Below, one piece after another: positions 53,916-62,575 of a DNA stretch of 64,000 nucleotides. The DNA is from Chitinophaga oryziterrae (GTDB lineage Bacteria > Bacteroidota > Bacteroidia > Chitinophagales > Chitinophagaceae), in contig NZ_WRXO01000003.1 of assembly GCF_009758125.1 (NCBI RefSeq), positions 682,001 to 746,000 on the forward strand. The letters run 5' to 3'. A program made the translations under genes and the position numbers. How positions within the stretch are numbered: the stretch's first letter is position 1; each line of letters starts with the position of its first letter. The notes under the pieces were generated by a model. That model was not told the origin of the DNA. It worked only from the letters and a program-made list of their open reading frames with translations, and made no database searches.

Positions 53916-54002
53916 ATGAATGTAAATCCTGTAGTAAAAGACGCTTGCCTGTTGTTAATAGCGATACTGTTGGTAACACTCATGCATGCCTGTAAGAATT
54001 AA
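53916..54002 (+). CDS. 28-aa lipoprotein-like micro-peptide
   Basis: 28 codons (MNVNPVVKDACLLLIAILLV and on to HACKN). A hydrophobic helix ends in the lipobox-like MHAC, giving a two-residue mature tail after Cys. It is 27 bp upstream of the 312-aa lipoprotein gene and probably on the same transcript. Too short to be certain. Confidence 0.4.
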   Translation: MNVNPVVKDACLLLIAILLVTLMHACKN

Positions 54003-54029
54003 ATTAACTCACTTCAAAAAATAACAATT

Positions 54030-54968
54030 ATGAAAAAGTTCCTAGTTTTAGCATCTGTAGTAATGATCGCCGCTTGTACTAAAGATACACAGGCTCCTGC
54101 TCCTGACAATTCCATCAAAGCCGCTGATTTCTTCGCAAAATACCAGGTAAAAGAACAAACCTTCAAAGGTAGCGCTGCCCTGGGTTTCACTATCACAGGT
54201 GAAAAAGGTACCAAGATCACTTTCCCCCTCCATGCCTTCAAAGATTCTATCACAGGCGCTGAAGTAAACATCGGAGATGTTGAGATCAAATTAACAGAAG
54301 TATTAAGCAAAAAAGATATCCTGTTATCAGGTCCTATGACCGAATCCAATGGTCAGCTGTTGATTTCAGGCGGTGAAATAAAAGTAACTGCTAAACTGAA
54401 TGGCGCGGTATTGATCCCCGGCGATTCTGCCATCAAAGTAGAAGTGCCACAGGTAATGAAAGCGGGCGATATGAACCTGTTCGTACAGGCTCCAAGGAAA
54501 CAGGCCGATGGTGGTAACATTCCTCCGGAATTCCAAAGTACCTGGGTACCAGCTCCTTATGCTCCTTTCGGTATGGGCCCCAATACCTATGTATTCAGTC
54601 TGCCTGCTTTCACATGGGTGAATTGCGACCGCTTCTACAGCGATCCTGCTCCTAAAACCACGATCACTGTGTCTCCCGACTTCCAGGATTCAGATTCTAT
54701 CTCCGGTTTACAGGTAATGATCGTGTTCAAAGATATTACGACAGTCATCACACTGCCTTTCAACTATACCTTAACACAGTTCCAGTCCTACTTAAACTCC
54801 CTTCCAATCGGTAAAGAAGGAGAACTGGTACTGATCGGTAAAGATGAAAACGGCTACATAGAGTTCGGTACTCAGCACATCATCATCGCTGCAGATATGC
54901 ACATCGATGCGCCAATTGCCCGCTCTTCTGAAGCAACGGTATCAGCTTTTCTCAATACGGTACAATAG
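54030..54968 (+). CDS. Hypothetical lipoprotein
   Basis: 312 residues. The signal sequence MKKFLVLASVVMIAAC gives a lipidated Cys16. The mature part is beta-rich (FTITGEKGTKITFPLHAFKD, VEIKLTEVLSKKDILLSGPM, LLISGGEIKVTAKLNGAVLI), resembling surface beta-sandwich proteins. No enzyme motif. It is followed by a hairpin terminator, and the 28-aa peptide precedes it. Confidence 0.8.
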   Translation: MKKFLVLASVVMIAACTKDTQAPAPDNSIKAADFFAKYQVKEQTFKGSAALGFTITGEKGTKITFPLHAFKDSITGAEVNIGDVEIKLTEVLSKKDILLSGPMTESNGQLLISGGEIKVTAKLNGAVLIPGDSAIKVEVPQVMKAGDMNLFVQAPRKQADGGNIPPEFQSTWVPAPYAPFGMGPNTYVFSLPAFTWVNCDRFYSDPAPKTTITVSPDFQDSDSISGLQVMIVFKDITTVITLPFNYTLTQFQSYLNSLPIGKEGELVLIGKDENGYIEFGTQHIIIAADMHIDAPIARSSEATVSAFLNTVQ

Positions 54969-54995
54969 TTCAGTGATTCTTGCTTTGACCCCAAA

Positions 54996-55027
54996 AGGAT
55001 GCTCCTCAGCCGGAGCATCCTATTTTT
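54996..55027 (+). terminator. Hairpin terminator
   Basis: AGGATGCTCC (54996-55005) pairs with GGAGCATCCT (55012-55021) around TCAGCC, followed by a T run. Confidence 0.88.
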
Positions 55028-55102
55028 AATTATATGGATAATTATTATATTTAAGGATTTATATTACCTTGTGTTATAGATCCCAATAGTAAATGTAGCA
55101 CT

Positions 55103-57061
55103 ATGAAATACTGGTTCCTTCTGTTCTGTATAATATGTGTGAAGAGTTATGCGCAGTCGACAGACAGCATACCTGCTCAGGTGAATACGCAGGAGACAGA
55201 TAACAAGATTGAGTTTTCATCTGATTTACGTGCCTTGCGGCCTATCGCAGGCGCTCCTTCTCCTTTTTACTCCTACTTCTGGGAATTCGGAGATGGTACT
55301 TTCAGCTTTGAAAAAACACCTCAGCACATTTACAGCGATACCGGGAATTATGAAATAAGATTATACGCGACCAATAATTATGACGATGGAAAACCACCGC
55401 CAACAAGGCCCCGCCCTGTAAGGATCAAAAATAAGTCCTTCGCGGATGCTGCTACGCCTTCCGGATTCTTTAAAGGCGGTGGCGCTATTGAAATGAAAGT
55501 GAACAGGATGCCCAGGGCAGGAGAGGAAATGGTATTGCTGATAGGATACCGCCAACAGACAGTCAGCGGTGGATCGCTGATGTTGCTGTACAACGATAAG
55601 GATTTTAAGCAGGATAACTTTGCCTGGCAGGAAGTCCGTTCCCATCACCAGGAAAGGGATATCCCCGCAGATTCCATGTGGGCATACATGCAGGAACAGC
55701 CCTTGAACATGCCGCTGTTACTGGCGAAGAACGGCCCGGCGGATGAAGATGTCATCACCAACCCGCTCCGCAACCAGCAGGTAAAGACAATGGTAATGGA
55801 CCAGATGCACCTGTTCCGTAAGAACCATGTATGGCGTATGGAAAAGATCCTGCCGGGGGCAGAACAGTTTATGTTCGTTTCCCTGCAGACCACGCCGGAG
55901 ATGGTGAAAGATACCAATGCCGTCGTAAACCTCACCGCTTTATTCATCCCCGACGATCCTTCCGCAGAACCGGAACAATACGTGCTGGAACTGCCCATAG
56001 TAGCCTCTCATGATCCCAACCGCATGATTATGCGCAACCGGCACATGAACTACCGCTTTACAGGTAAAAAGAGAACACTCACTTATAAGATACAATTCCA
56101 GAACACCGGTACCGGCCCTGCTTCTAAAGTAGATGTAGGTATCCGTATCCCGGATGTATTGGATGGTGGCTCGGTAGACCTGGTGGAAATTCAGCCTAAA
56201 TGTATCCCCTGTGCCAAAGCCTACGAGCATCAGAGCTGTGTGGATACGGTAAGGACAAAAGACAGCGTGCATTTCGTTTTACGCAATATCTACCTGCCGG
56301 GCATGCAGCAGGATGGCGTGCATGATGAAGATTCTACCAAAGGGTTTATCAAATACACCATTCACTTTAGCCGTAAGCCGGCCAAACAGCCATTTACCAG
56401 TCGGGCTGCGATTGTCTTCGATCACAATGAACCGGTGGTGACCAATCGTTCTACCGCCCGTTTTATACCCGGCATTTCCCCTGGGATCATCATGGGGTAT
56501 ACCAGCAGGCTGGGAACTTCAGGAAGCTGGAAAACGGGCGATAAAGGGTTTACGATAGGGGCCAGTCTTTCTCCCTATGCACCGCATCATCAGTACCTGC
56601 AACTGGAATTATACGCCAGTGCTTTCAATGAATATACACAATACCTGGGCCGCCGGGAAGGAGGAGATACTGTCATTAACGGTACAGGTTATAAAGTGCG
56701 TTATCGTGATAAATATGAAAATGTACGTGTAGTAACCATTGAAGCAGTGCCTTTGCAATTCAGGTATAATCTGAATAGCTGGATAGGGGTAGGTGTAGGG
56801 ATGATGGCGAACGTAAATCTAAGCTCACGCGTTAAACATACATTGAATACCCTCGCCGAAAACGCAAATGGTGGTAATGCGACTTTACTTACAGGAGAGC
56901 TGGATAGTAAACAATCCTGGTTTACAGAATATAACCCTGGTTTCTTTGGAGATCTGCAACTGGGCAGAGTACGTACAGGACCGGCAGCGGGTATACGTTA
57001 CCAGTATTATACAAATCCTTCACAACAGCGATTGTATGTGTATGCCACGTGGAGATTGTAA
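55103..57061 (+). CDS. PKD-domain protein with predicted outer-membrane C-terminal part
   Basis: 652 residues. A signal peptide (WFLLFCIICVKSYAQ) is followed by a PKD domain (SYFWEFGDGTFSFEKTPQHI, then YSDTGNYEIRLYA), a central region, a DUF11-like block (LTYKIQFQNTGTGPASKVDV) and a C-terminal alternating hydrophobic region (about 450-652, ending RLYVYATWRL) that looks like outer-membrane barrel strands. The final Leu/aromatic pattern suits Bam recognition. It may be a cell-envelope anchored adhesin or structural protein. Confidence 0.8.
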   Translation: MKYWFLLFCIICVKSYAQSTDSIPAQVNTQETDNKIEFSSDLRALRPIAGAPSPFYSYFWEFGDGTFSFEKTPQHIYSDTGNYEIRLYATNNYDDGKPPPTRPRPVRIKNKSFADAATPSGFFKGGGAIEMKVNRMPRAGEEMVLLIGYRQQTVSGGSLMLLYNDKDFKQDNFAWQEVRSHHQERDIPADSMWAYMQEQPLNMPLLLAKNGPADEDVITNPLRNQQVKTMVMDQMHLFRKNHVWRMEKILPGAEQFMFVSLQTTPEMVKDTNAVVNLTALFIPDDPSAEPEQYVLELPIVASHDPNRMIMRNRHMNYRFTGKKRTLTYKIQFQNTGTGPASKVDVGIRIPDVLDGGSVDLVEIQPKCIPCAKAYEHQSCVDTVRTKDSVHFVLRNIYLPGMQQDGVHDEDSTKGFIKYTIHFSRKPAKQPFTSRAAIVFDHNEPVVTNRSTARFIPGISPGIIMGYTSRLGTSGSWKTGDKGFTIGASLSPYAPHHQYLQLELYASAFNEYTQYLGRREGGDTVINGTGYKVRYRDKYENVRVVTIEAVPLQFRYNLNSWIGVGVGMMANVNLSSRVKHTLNTLAENANGGNATLLTGELDSKQSWFTEYNPGFFGDLQLGRVRTGPAAGIRYQYYTNPSQQRLYVYATWRL

Positions 57062-57126
57062 TTATTTTTGTGCCTTGTTTGTTTAAATCCTATTCAGTAC
57101 TTTGCTATTGCATTTTAGCACATCCT

Positions 57127-57534
57127 ATGCAATTAACCGTCAAAGCCAAACAGCTTGGCCGTAAAAGGGACTTAATCGACAAGCGGGTAATAGAGATTGA
57201 GGATATCGGGCAAGCCCCTACTGTGGCGCAACTGATCAATGCCGTAGTAATGCAGCAGGTGAGGGAATTTAACAACAGACCCAACGAAGCGACTATCCTG
57301 CCACTGCTGGATCAGGAGGTCTCCGGCAAAATCAGTTTCGGTAATGTGTATAATGATACGAAAGCCGATCCGTCAGCAGCAGTTAAAACCGCCCTGCTGG
57401 CATTTCAAGACGGATTATTTGTTATTTTTGCCAATGAGGAGGAGTATACGAAATCTGAACAAGTCATTCATTTACAGGAAGATACTATTGTTACCTTTAT
57501 CCGTCTAACATTTCTTGCCGGTAGTTACTGGTAG
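57127..57534 (+). CDS. Small conserved protein preceding a DUF4132 gene
   Basis: 135 residues from ATG 57127. The fold appears alpha/beta (LTVKAKQLGRKRDLIDKRVI, IGQAPTVAQLINAVVMQQVR, DPSAAVKTALLAFQDGLFVI). It starts 65 bp after the preceding gene and ends 21 bp before the 1666-aa DUF4132 gene, so the two form an operon. No known function; the partnership with DUF4132 is the best clue. Confidence 0.75.
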   Translation: MQLTVKAKQLGRKRDLIDKRVIEIEDIGQAPTVAQLINAVVMQQVREFNNRPNEATILPLLDQEVSGKISFGNVYNDTKADPSAAVKTALLAFQDGLFVIFANEEEYTKSEQVIHLQEDTIVTFIRLTFLAGSYW

Positions 57535-57555
57535 ATTCATCCATACCTCTATTTT

Positions 57556-60500
57556 ATGCAGAAAGAAGTTCTGAACGCTAAGGTAATCCCAAACCCCTTA
57601 GAAAATTATGCTGAAGCCCTGAAATCGAATAAGTTAGCCCTCTCCGCCAATGCCAGAGAACTGGGACTACTCTTATTGAACGATGCAGAAGAAAAATCCC
57701 GGAGAAGAGATATCCGCCGCTGGCCGGTATGGCCCGTAGATCGCCATAGCGAACGCTACAAGCGTATAGCCCAGCTACTGGGCGATCAGCACTGGGATAA
57801 CGAAGAGAATTATAACCTGCTGCTGTTCTTTTTCGGAGCAGAAAAAGCGGCCTATATGCGCTATGCCTGGAAACAGGCGCCTTACCAGATGTACCAGGAA
57901 GGGTATGCGCGCCGGTCTTTCCGTTCGCCCAATACACCTCATAACTATCTGGCCAGACAGATCAATAATCTCATTCACATACTACCCCAGGCATATAGGC
58001 AGTCGCACGATGAAAATTTCGAGTACATCACCATCTTTTATGACCTTACAATTGTAGAACAGATCCGCTACAATTATTTAATGGCAGAAAGGAACCCGGA
58101 GATTTTCAGGTTATGGTCGGCCGCTGTGGATATGGGGAATACAGATGCCTTCCAGGTATTGGAAGATATCATTTACAATAAAGATGCAGAAGGAAAGGTT
58201 ACACAGAATATTATAAAAGCACTGCTGAATAGTGATAAACCGGAAGCCTGGAAACTGATAGAACAGTTGCTGCTCTCTGCACAACGGCAGGAAGGGCTGC
58301 GACAGGTGATCCTGGAATCGCTGGACGAAACCAGCATTGGTGCGATGAAACACCTGTTGCGCGTGATAGTGGACAATGACCTGGTACGTTTCTCTTCCGT
58401 CGTGCGTGCAATAGATGTGTGGGTAGGTATGGGCTGGGAGAGTGAACGCGAACCTGCGGTGAAGAAATTCATGGAGAAGGCGATTGAATACCTCGAATAT
58501 CCCGGACTCATTCCTGCAGCTTTAAAATCGGATAATAATGCAGACGTGTTCATGGGATTGTGGGCACAGGGAGTATATGATGTACAGCAAACAGTACCTT
58601 ATCTGAAACAGCTATACGAAAAAGGAAATGTACAGAAACGTGCACTGGCCTTGCTGTTTGCAGATAATACCCGTTTAAATGAAATCAGTTTTCCCCTTCA
58701 CCTGTCAGCGCTGAATGATAAAGAACTGATGCCATTGGCACTGGCTGTAAATGCCCTGCATAGCACCATCGGTATACGTGATAATGCGAATTATTACAAC
58801 CAGCATTACCCCGACCTTTTCCATAAACTGCACGAAGTATATAAACGGGTAACGGTAAAGGAAATAACCTTCCCCGGAGCAGTGTTCTCCTGGTTAAAAA
58901 TAGAATTCTCCAGTAGCAGGATCTTAATGGCCATGATCATGCTGGTGGGTGAATACCCCGACAGAATGGATATCCTGACCGGTTACATGGATGAGATGGA
59001 CAGCCTGATGAAGAGAATGCTGACGATAAGGGTATTGCCTGAATACGCTGCTTATGACGTTACTTTCAAGACGGGTGATAAATGCAGCCTGACGGATTTT
59101 CAATACAAGTATGCAATGCTGATCCTGAAAGACAGATTTGAATTCGATACTGCTTACAAGGTATTATATCATACACAGTTTACCACCGAAGAACTATCTA
59201 CCTTCCCCGCACTACTGAAAAGAAAAGCCGCAGAGTTCCGGGGAAATATCATTTCCCTGTTGTTGCGTCAAACTGATAAAGCCCTGATACCTGTTATACA
59301 GGAAATTTTAAAAGGAGATGCAGAACAGCGTATGGCCGCACTGGATATGCTGATACAGTTGAAAAAGAAAAACCGCCTGGCCAATGAAAGTGCAGTATGG
59401 ATCACGGCTTTCAGGGAAAGGAAAAGCATTTCATCCAAAGAAGAGGTGCTATTGTCGCAGTTGGGAGAAGGCAGTAAAACGAACGATACATCTGCTGAAA
59501 ACGGCTATGGATTATTTGATCCTAAACAGTGTGTACCCGTTATAGATCCGGTGATAGACAGGAATAACCTGTATGAAAAAATGTTGGCGAAATACCCTTA
59601 TGCGTTTTCCGTACCGATGGAAACTTTAAGAGAAGCCATCACTGAACTGTGTGATCTATTCGAAGCACATAAGGAGGAAGAATACGAGGAAGAAGGATAT
59701 GATGGTGTCCGCAGTAAAGTATTATTGGGGAATGCTTTACAGTATCATCTCTCACGCAGAGATACGCTGGTGAAGGATGAAATTCCTTTACACGAAGTAT
59801 GGCAGGCCTGGTATGAGAAGTGGGCTTTAACACCCTCAGATCTTTTCCTGATGATACAGGCTTTTACCCAGCCTTTCAATGCCTATGCTAAAATATTTTC
59901 AAAACAACTACCGGCTGTAGAGGAATTTATATCGGGCCACTATTCGAGACTAAACAGGTATAGTAATCCGATCATGGCCCTGCTCAGTATTTTGAGCATA
60001 TATAGCCCGTTTGAGAATGCGGATGAATTTGCATTAGGCGCTACTACCCGTATGTTCGCTTCCCTGGGAGATGAACTGTTGGAAAAAGGGACAAAGGCAG
60101 ACGGGCCGCAGGACTACCGCGAGGGCTGGCAGCAGTTGCCCGGTATGTTCCTGTTTCTCAAATTGGTAAAGCCGGAAACAATGCCGGACGAACTGGTTGC
60201 AAGTTGCTGGAATTTATATCACTGGCGACAATTCTCCGGACTGAAAGAAAGCATCCCCCACAATATTACGCCACTGATGGTCTATTGCCGTGCATATGAA
60301 AAAGGAATCATCGGAGAGCCTGATCTGTTGCGTGGTATCATGGAACCTGAACACATGCGCTTATTATCTTCGCCCAGGCGCAATGAACGGGAGTTTGACT
60401 ATATGGGTCGTTTCCCTTTCCTGCAACCGCTTTTTGAAAAGGCCCGTAATCATGTACTCGATATAGAATTGAAAAGAGGAGATCTGCCAACATCTGTAAC

Positions 60501-62556
60501 TTTCATAGCAGAAGAGATCCAGTCTCTATTTGGCGTAAACCGTTTTGCAGAGATCATTGCCGGTTTGGGCAAAACAACCCTCCGGAAAGGCTATTACTGG
60601 GGTGGTGGTGATGCCGGTAAAACCTCTTCCTTTAGTGATTTACTTAAACAGTGTCTGGCATTACCTACCGATACACAGGAGCAGTTTAATGCAGCCATGC
60701 AACAGATAAAGGCCAATGAACAGCGATTGATAGATGCCGCTATGTACGCTCCTCAATGGCAATGGTTTGTGAGCAATTACCTGGGCTGGAAGGGGCTTGA
60801 CAGCGCCATCTGGTGGATGCACGCACATACTAAAACGGATGGCTATAAATCAGTGAATTCAATCACAGAAAGCGCAATAGCCCGTTATTCTTCATTGGAT
60901 GTAGAAGAATTCAAGAACGGTGCGGTAGATAAAGAATGGTTCCTGAAAGCATATAAGGAAATAGGCGCTGAACACTGGCCCATGGTATACGACGCAGCGA
61001 AATACATTACGGACGGTAACGGACATCGCCGCGCACGTATTTATGCGGATGTATTGTTAGGCGTATTAAACCTGAAAGAAGTTACAGAGAAAATAATGAC
61101 TAAACGCGATCAGGATTATGTACGCATTTACGGCCTGGCTCCACTGAATAAAACCAATAAAGCAAAGGATATCCTGGCCCGCTACGAATTCCTGCAACAG
61201 TTTAAAAAAGAGAGCAAACAATTCGGCGCACAGAAGCAAAGCTCCGAAGCCTTATCTATACAGATCTCTATGGAAAACCTGGCCCGTAATGCCGGGTATC
61301 CCGATCCGATACGGCTTACCTGGGCAATGGAAACAAAACAGGTACAGGCTATCCTCTCCAAAGAAACACAGGTGCAGTATGATGATGTGCTGATAGGATT
61401 GATCATTGATGAAAAGGGAGAAGCAGACGTAGTATCTTTTAAAGGAGATAAAGTCCTGAAGGATATTCCATCTAAATATAAAAAAGATAAAAAGATAGAG
61501 GAACTGAATGGCTTTAAGAAAACATTACGTGAGCAGTTCCGTCGTTCCCGTATAGGACTGGAAGAAGCCATGGTAAGAGGGGATTTATTTTTGATGAGTG
61601 AAGTAAAGGAATTATTTACACACCCTGTCATTGCGAAACATCTTGAAAAGCTGGTATTCATATCAGAAGAAAAGCATGGCTTTTACCACGATGGTACACT
61701 GGTGAATGCGGATGGGGAAGTGTCTGCACTCAATGATAAAGATCAGTTACGCATTGCGCACTGTACGGACCTTTACAGCACTGGTTCCTGGTCTGCTTAC
61801 CAGCATTATGCCTTTGATAAGAAACTGCAACAGCCTTTTAAACAGATCTTCCGCGAATTGTATCTGATCACTGATGATGAGCGTCAGGAAGTAGCAGTGT
61901 CCAGACGTTATGCCGGTCACCAGGTACAACCTAAACAAACACTGGCGCTGCTGCGTTCCCGTGGCTGGAAAACAAACTATGAACAGGGCTTGCAGAAGGT
62001 GTACCATAAAGAAGGTTTCGCTGCCTGTATGTACGCTATGGCCGACTGGTTCTCTCCGGCTGAGATGGAAAACCCCACCCTGGAGACATTGGCGTTTATG
62101 GATTTGAAAACCTTTAAGAATGTGCCTTTCGATAAAGTACATCCACGCATTTTCAGTGAGGTTATGCGGGATATAGACCTCGTAGTGAGTGTGGCCCATG
62201 CCGGTGGTGTAGATCCCGAAGCCAGTCATTCTTCTATTGAAATGCGCAGTGTTTTATTGAAAGAAACCCTGCGATTATTTAAACTGGATAATGTAACCAT
62301 GAAAGGTAGTCATGCCCTGATAAAAGGCTCGCTGGGTGAATACAGTGTGCACCTGGGAAGTGCAGTTGTGCATCGTGTGCTATCTGGTTATTTATCTATC
62401 TTACCGGTGCATTCACAGCACAGGGGCAGGTTATTCCTTCCTTTTATGGATGATGATCCGCGTACCGCAGAATTACTCTCTAAAGTGCTGCTGCTGGCCC
62501 GGGACAATGAAATACAAGACCCTACTATTTTACGTCAGATAGCTGATAACAACTGA
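57556..62556 (+). CDS. DUF4132-containing giant protein (YehI/MolR-like)
   Basis: 1666 residues. The first about 1200 residues are helical, HEAT-like repeats. The DUF4132 domain (about 1265-1480) is recognisable in NAGYPDPIRLTWAMETKQVQ, IPSKYKKDKKIEELNGFKKT, RIGLEEAMVRGDLFLMSE and LFTHPVIAKHLEKLVF, then FKQIFRELYLITDDERQEVA and ALLRSRGWKTNYEQG. The C-terminal 200 residues carry SSIEMRSVLLKETLRLF and the IKGSLGEYSVHLGSAVVHRV motif of this family. The E. coli relatives YehI/MolR have no settled function. It lies in an operon with the 135-aa protein and the HEAT-like protein downstream (20-bp gap). Confidence 0.92.
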   Translation: MQKEVLNAKVIPNPLENYAEALKSNKLALSANARELGLLLLNDAEEKSRRRDIRRWPVWPVDRHSERYKRIAQLLGDQHWDNEENYNLLLFFFGAEKAAYMRYAWKQAPYQMYQEGYARRSFRSPNTPHNYLARQINNLIHILPQAYRQSHDENFEYITIFYDLTIVEQIRYNYLMAERNPEIFRLWSAAVDMGNTDAFQVLEDIIYNKDAEGKVTQNIIKALLNSDKPEAWKLIEQLLLSAQRQEGLRQVILESLDETSIGAMKHLLRVIVDNDLVRFSSVVRAIDVWVGMGWESEREPAVKKFMEKAIEYLEYPGLIPAALKSDNNADVFMGLWAQGVYDVQQTVPYLKQLYEKGNVQKRALALLFADNTRLNEISFPLHLSALNDKELMPLALAVNALHSTIGIRDNANYYNQHYPDLFHKLHEVYKRVTVKEITFPGAVFSWLKIEFSSSRILMAMIMLVGEYPDRMDILTGYMDEMDSLMKRMLTIRVLPEYAAYDVTFKTGDKCSLTDFQYKYAMLILKDRFEFDTAYKVLYHTQFTTEELSTFPALLKRKAAEFRGNIISLLLRQTDKALIPVIQEILKGDAEQRMAALDMLIQLKKKNRLANESAVWITAFRERKSISSKEEVLLSQLGEGSKTNDTSAENGYGLFDPKQCVPVIDPVIDRNNLYEKMLAKYPYAFSVPMETLREAITELCDLFEAHKEEEYEEEGYDGVRSKVLLGNALQYHLSRRDTLVKDEIPLHEVWQAWYEKWALTPSDLFLMIQAFTQPFNAYAKIFSKQLPAVEEFISGHYSRLNRYSNPIMALLSILSIYSPFENADEFALGATTRMFASLGDELLEKGTKADGPQDYREGWQQLPGMFLFLKLVKPETMPDELVASCWNLYHWRQFSGLKESIPHNITPLMVYCRAYEKGIIGEPDLLRGIMEPEHMRLLSSPRRNEREFDYMGRFPFLQPLFEKARNHVLDIELKRGDLPTSVTFIAEEIQSLFGVNRFAEIIAGLGKTTLRKGYYWGGGDAGKTSSFSDLLKQCLALPTDTQEQFNAAMQQIKANEQRLIDAAMYAPQWQWFVSNYLGWKGLDSAIWWMHAHTKTDGYKSVNSITESAIARYSSLDVEEFKNGAVDKEWFLKAYKEIGAEHWPMVYDAAKYITDGNGHRRARIYADVLLGVLNLKEVTEKIMTKRDQDYVRIYGLAPLNKTNKAKDILARYEFLQQFKKESKQFGAQKQSSEALSIQISMENLARNAGYPDPIRLTWAMETKQVQAILSKETQVQYDDVLIGLIIDEKGEADVVSFKGDKVLKDIPSKYKKDKKIEELNGFKKTLREQFRRSRIGLEEAMVRGDLFLMSEVKELFTHPVIAKHLEKLVFISEEKHGFYHDGTLVNADGEVSALNDKDQLRIAHCTDLYSTGSWSAYQHYAFDKKLQQPFKQIFRELYLITDDERQEVAVSRRYAGHQVQPKQTLALLRSRGWKTNYEQGLQKVYHKEGFAACMYAMADWFSPAEMENPTLETLAFMDLKTFKNVPFDKVHPRIFSEVMRDIDLVVSVAHAGGVDPEASHSSIEMRSVLLKETLRLFKLDNVTMKGSHALIKGSLGEYSVHLGSAVVHRVLSGYLSILPVHSQHRGRLFLPFMDDDPRTAELLSKVLLLARDNEIQDPTILRQIADNN

Positions 62557-62575
62557 TTGTCGAAAAAAACGAGAT

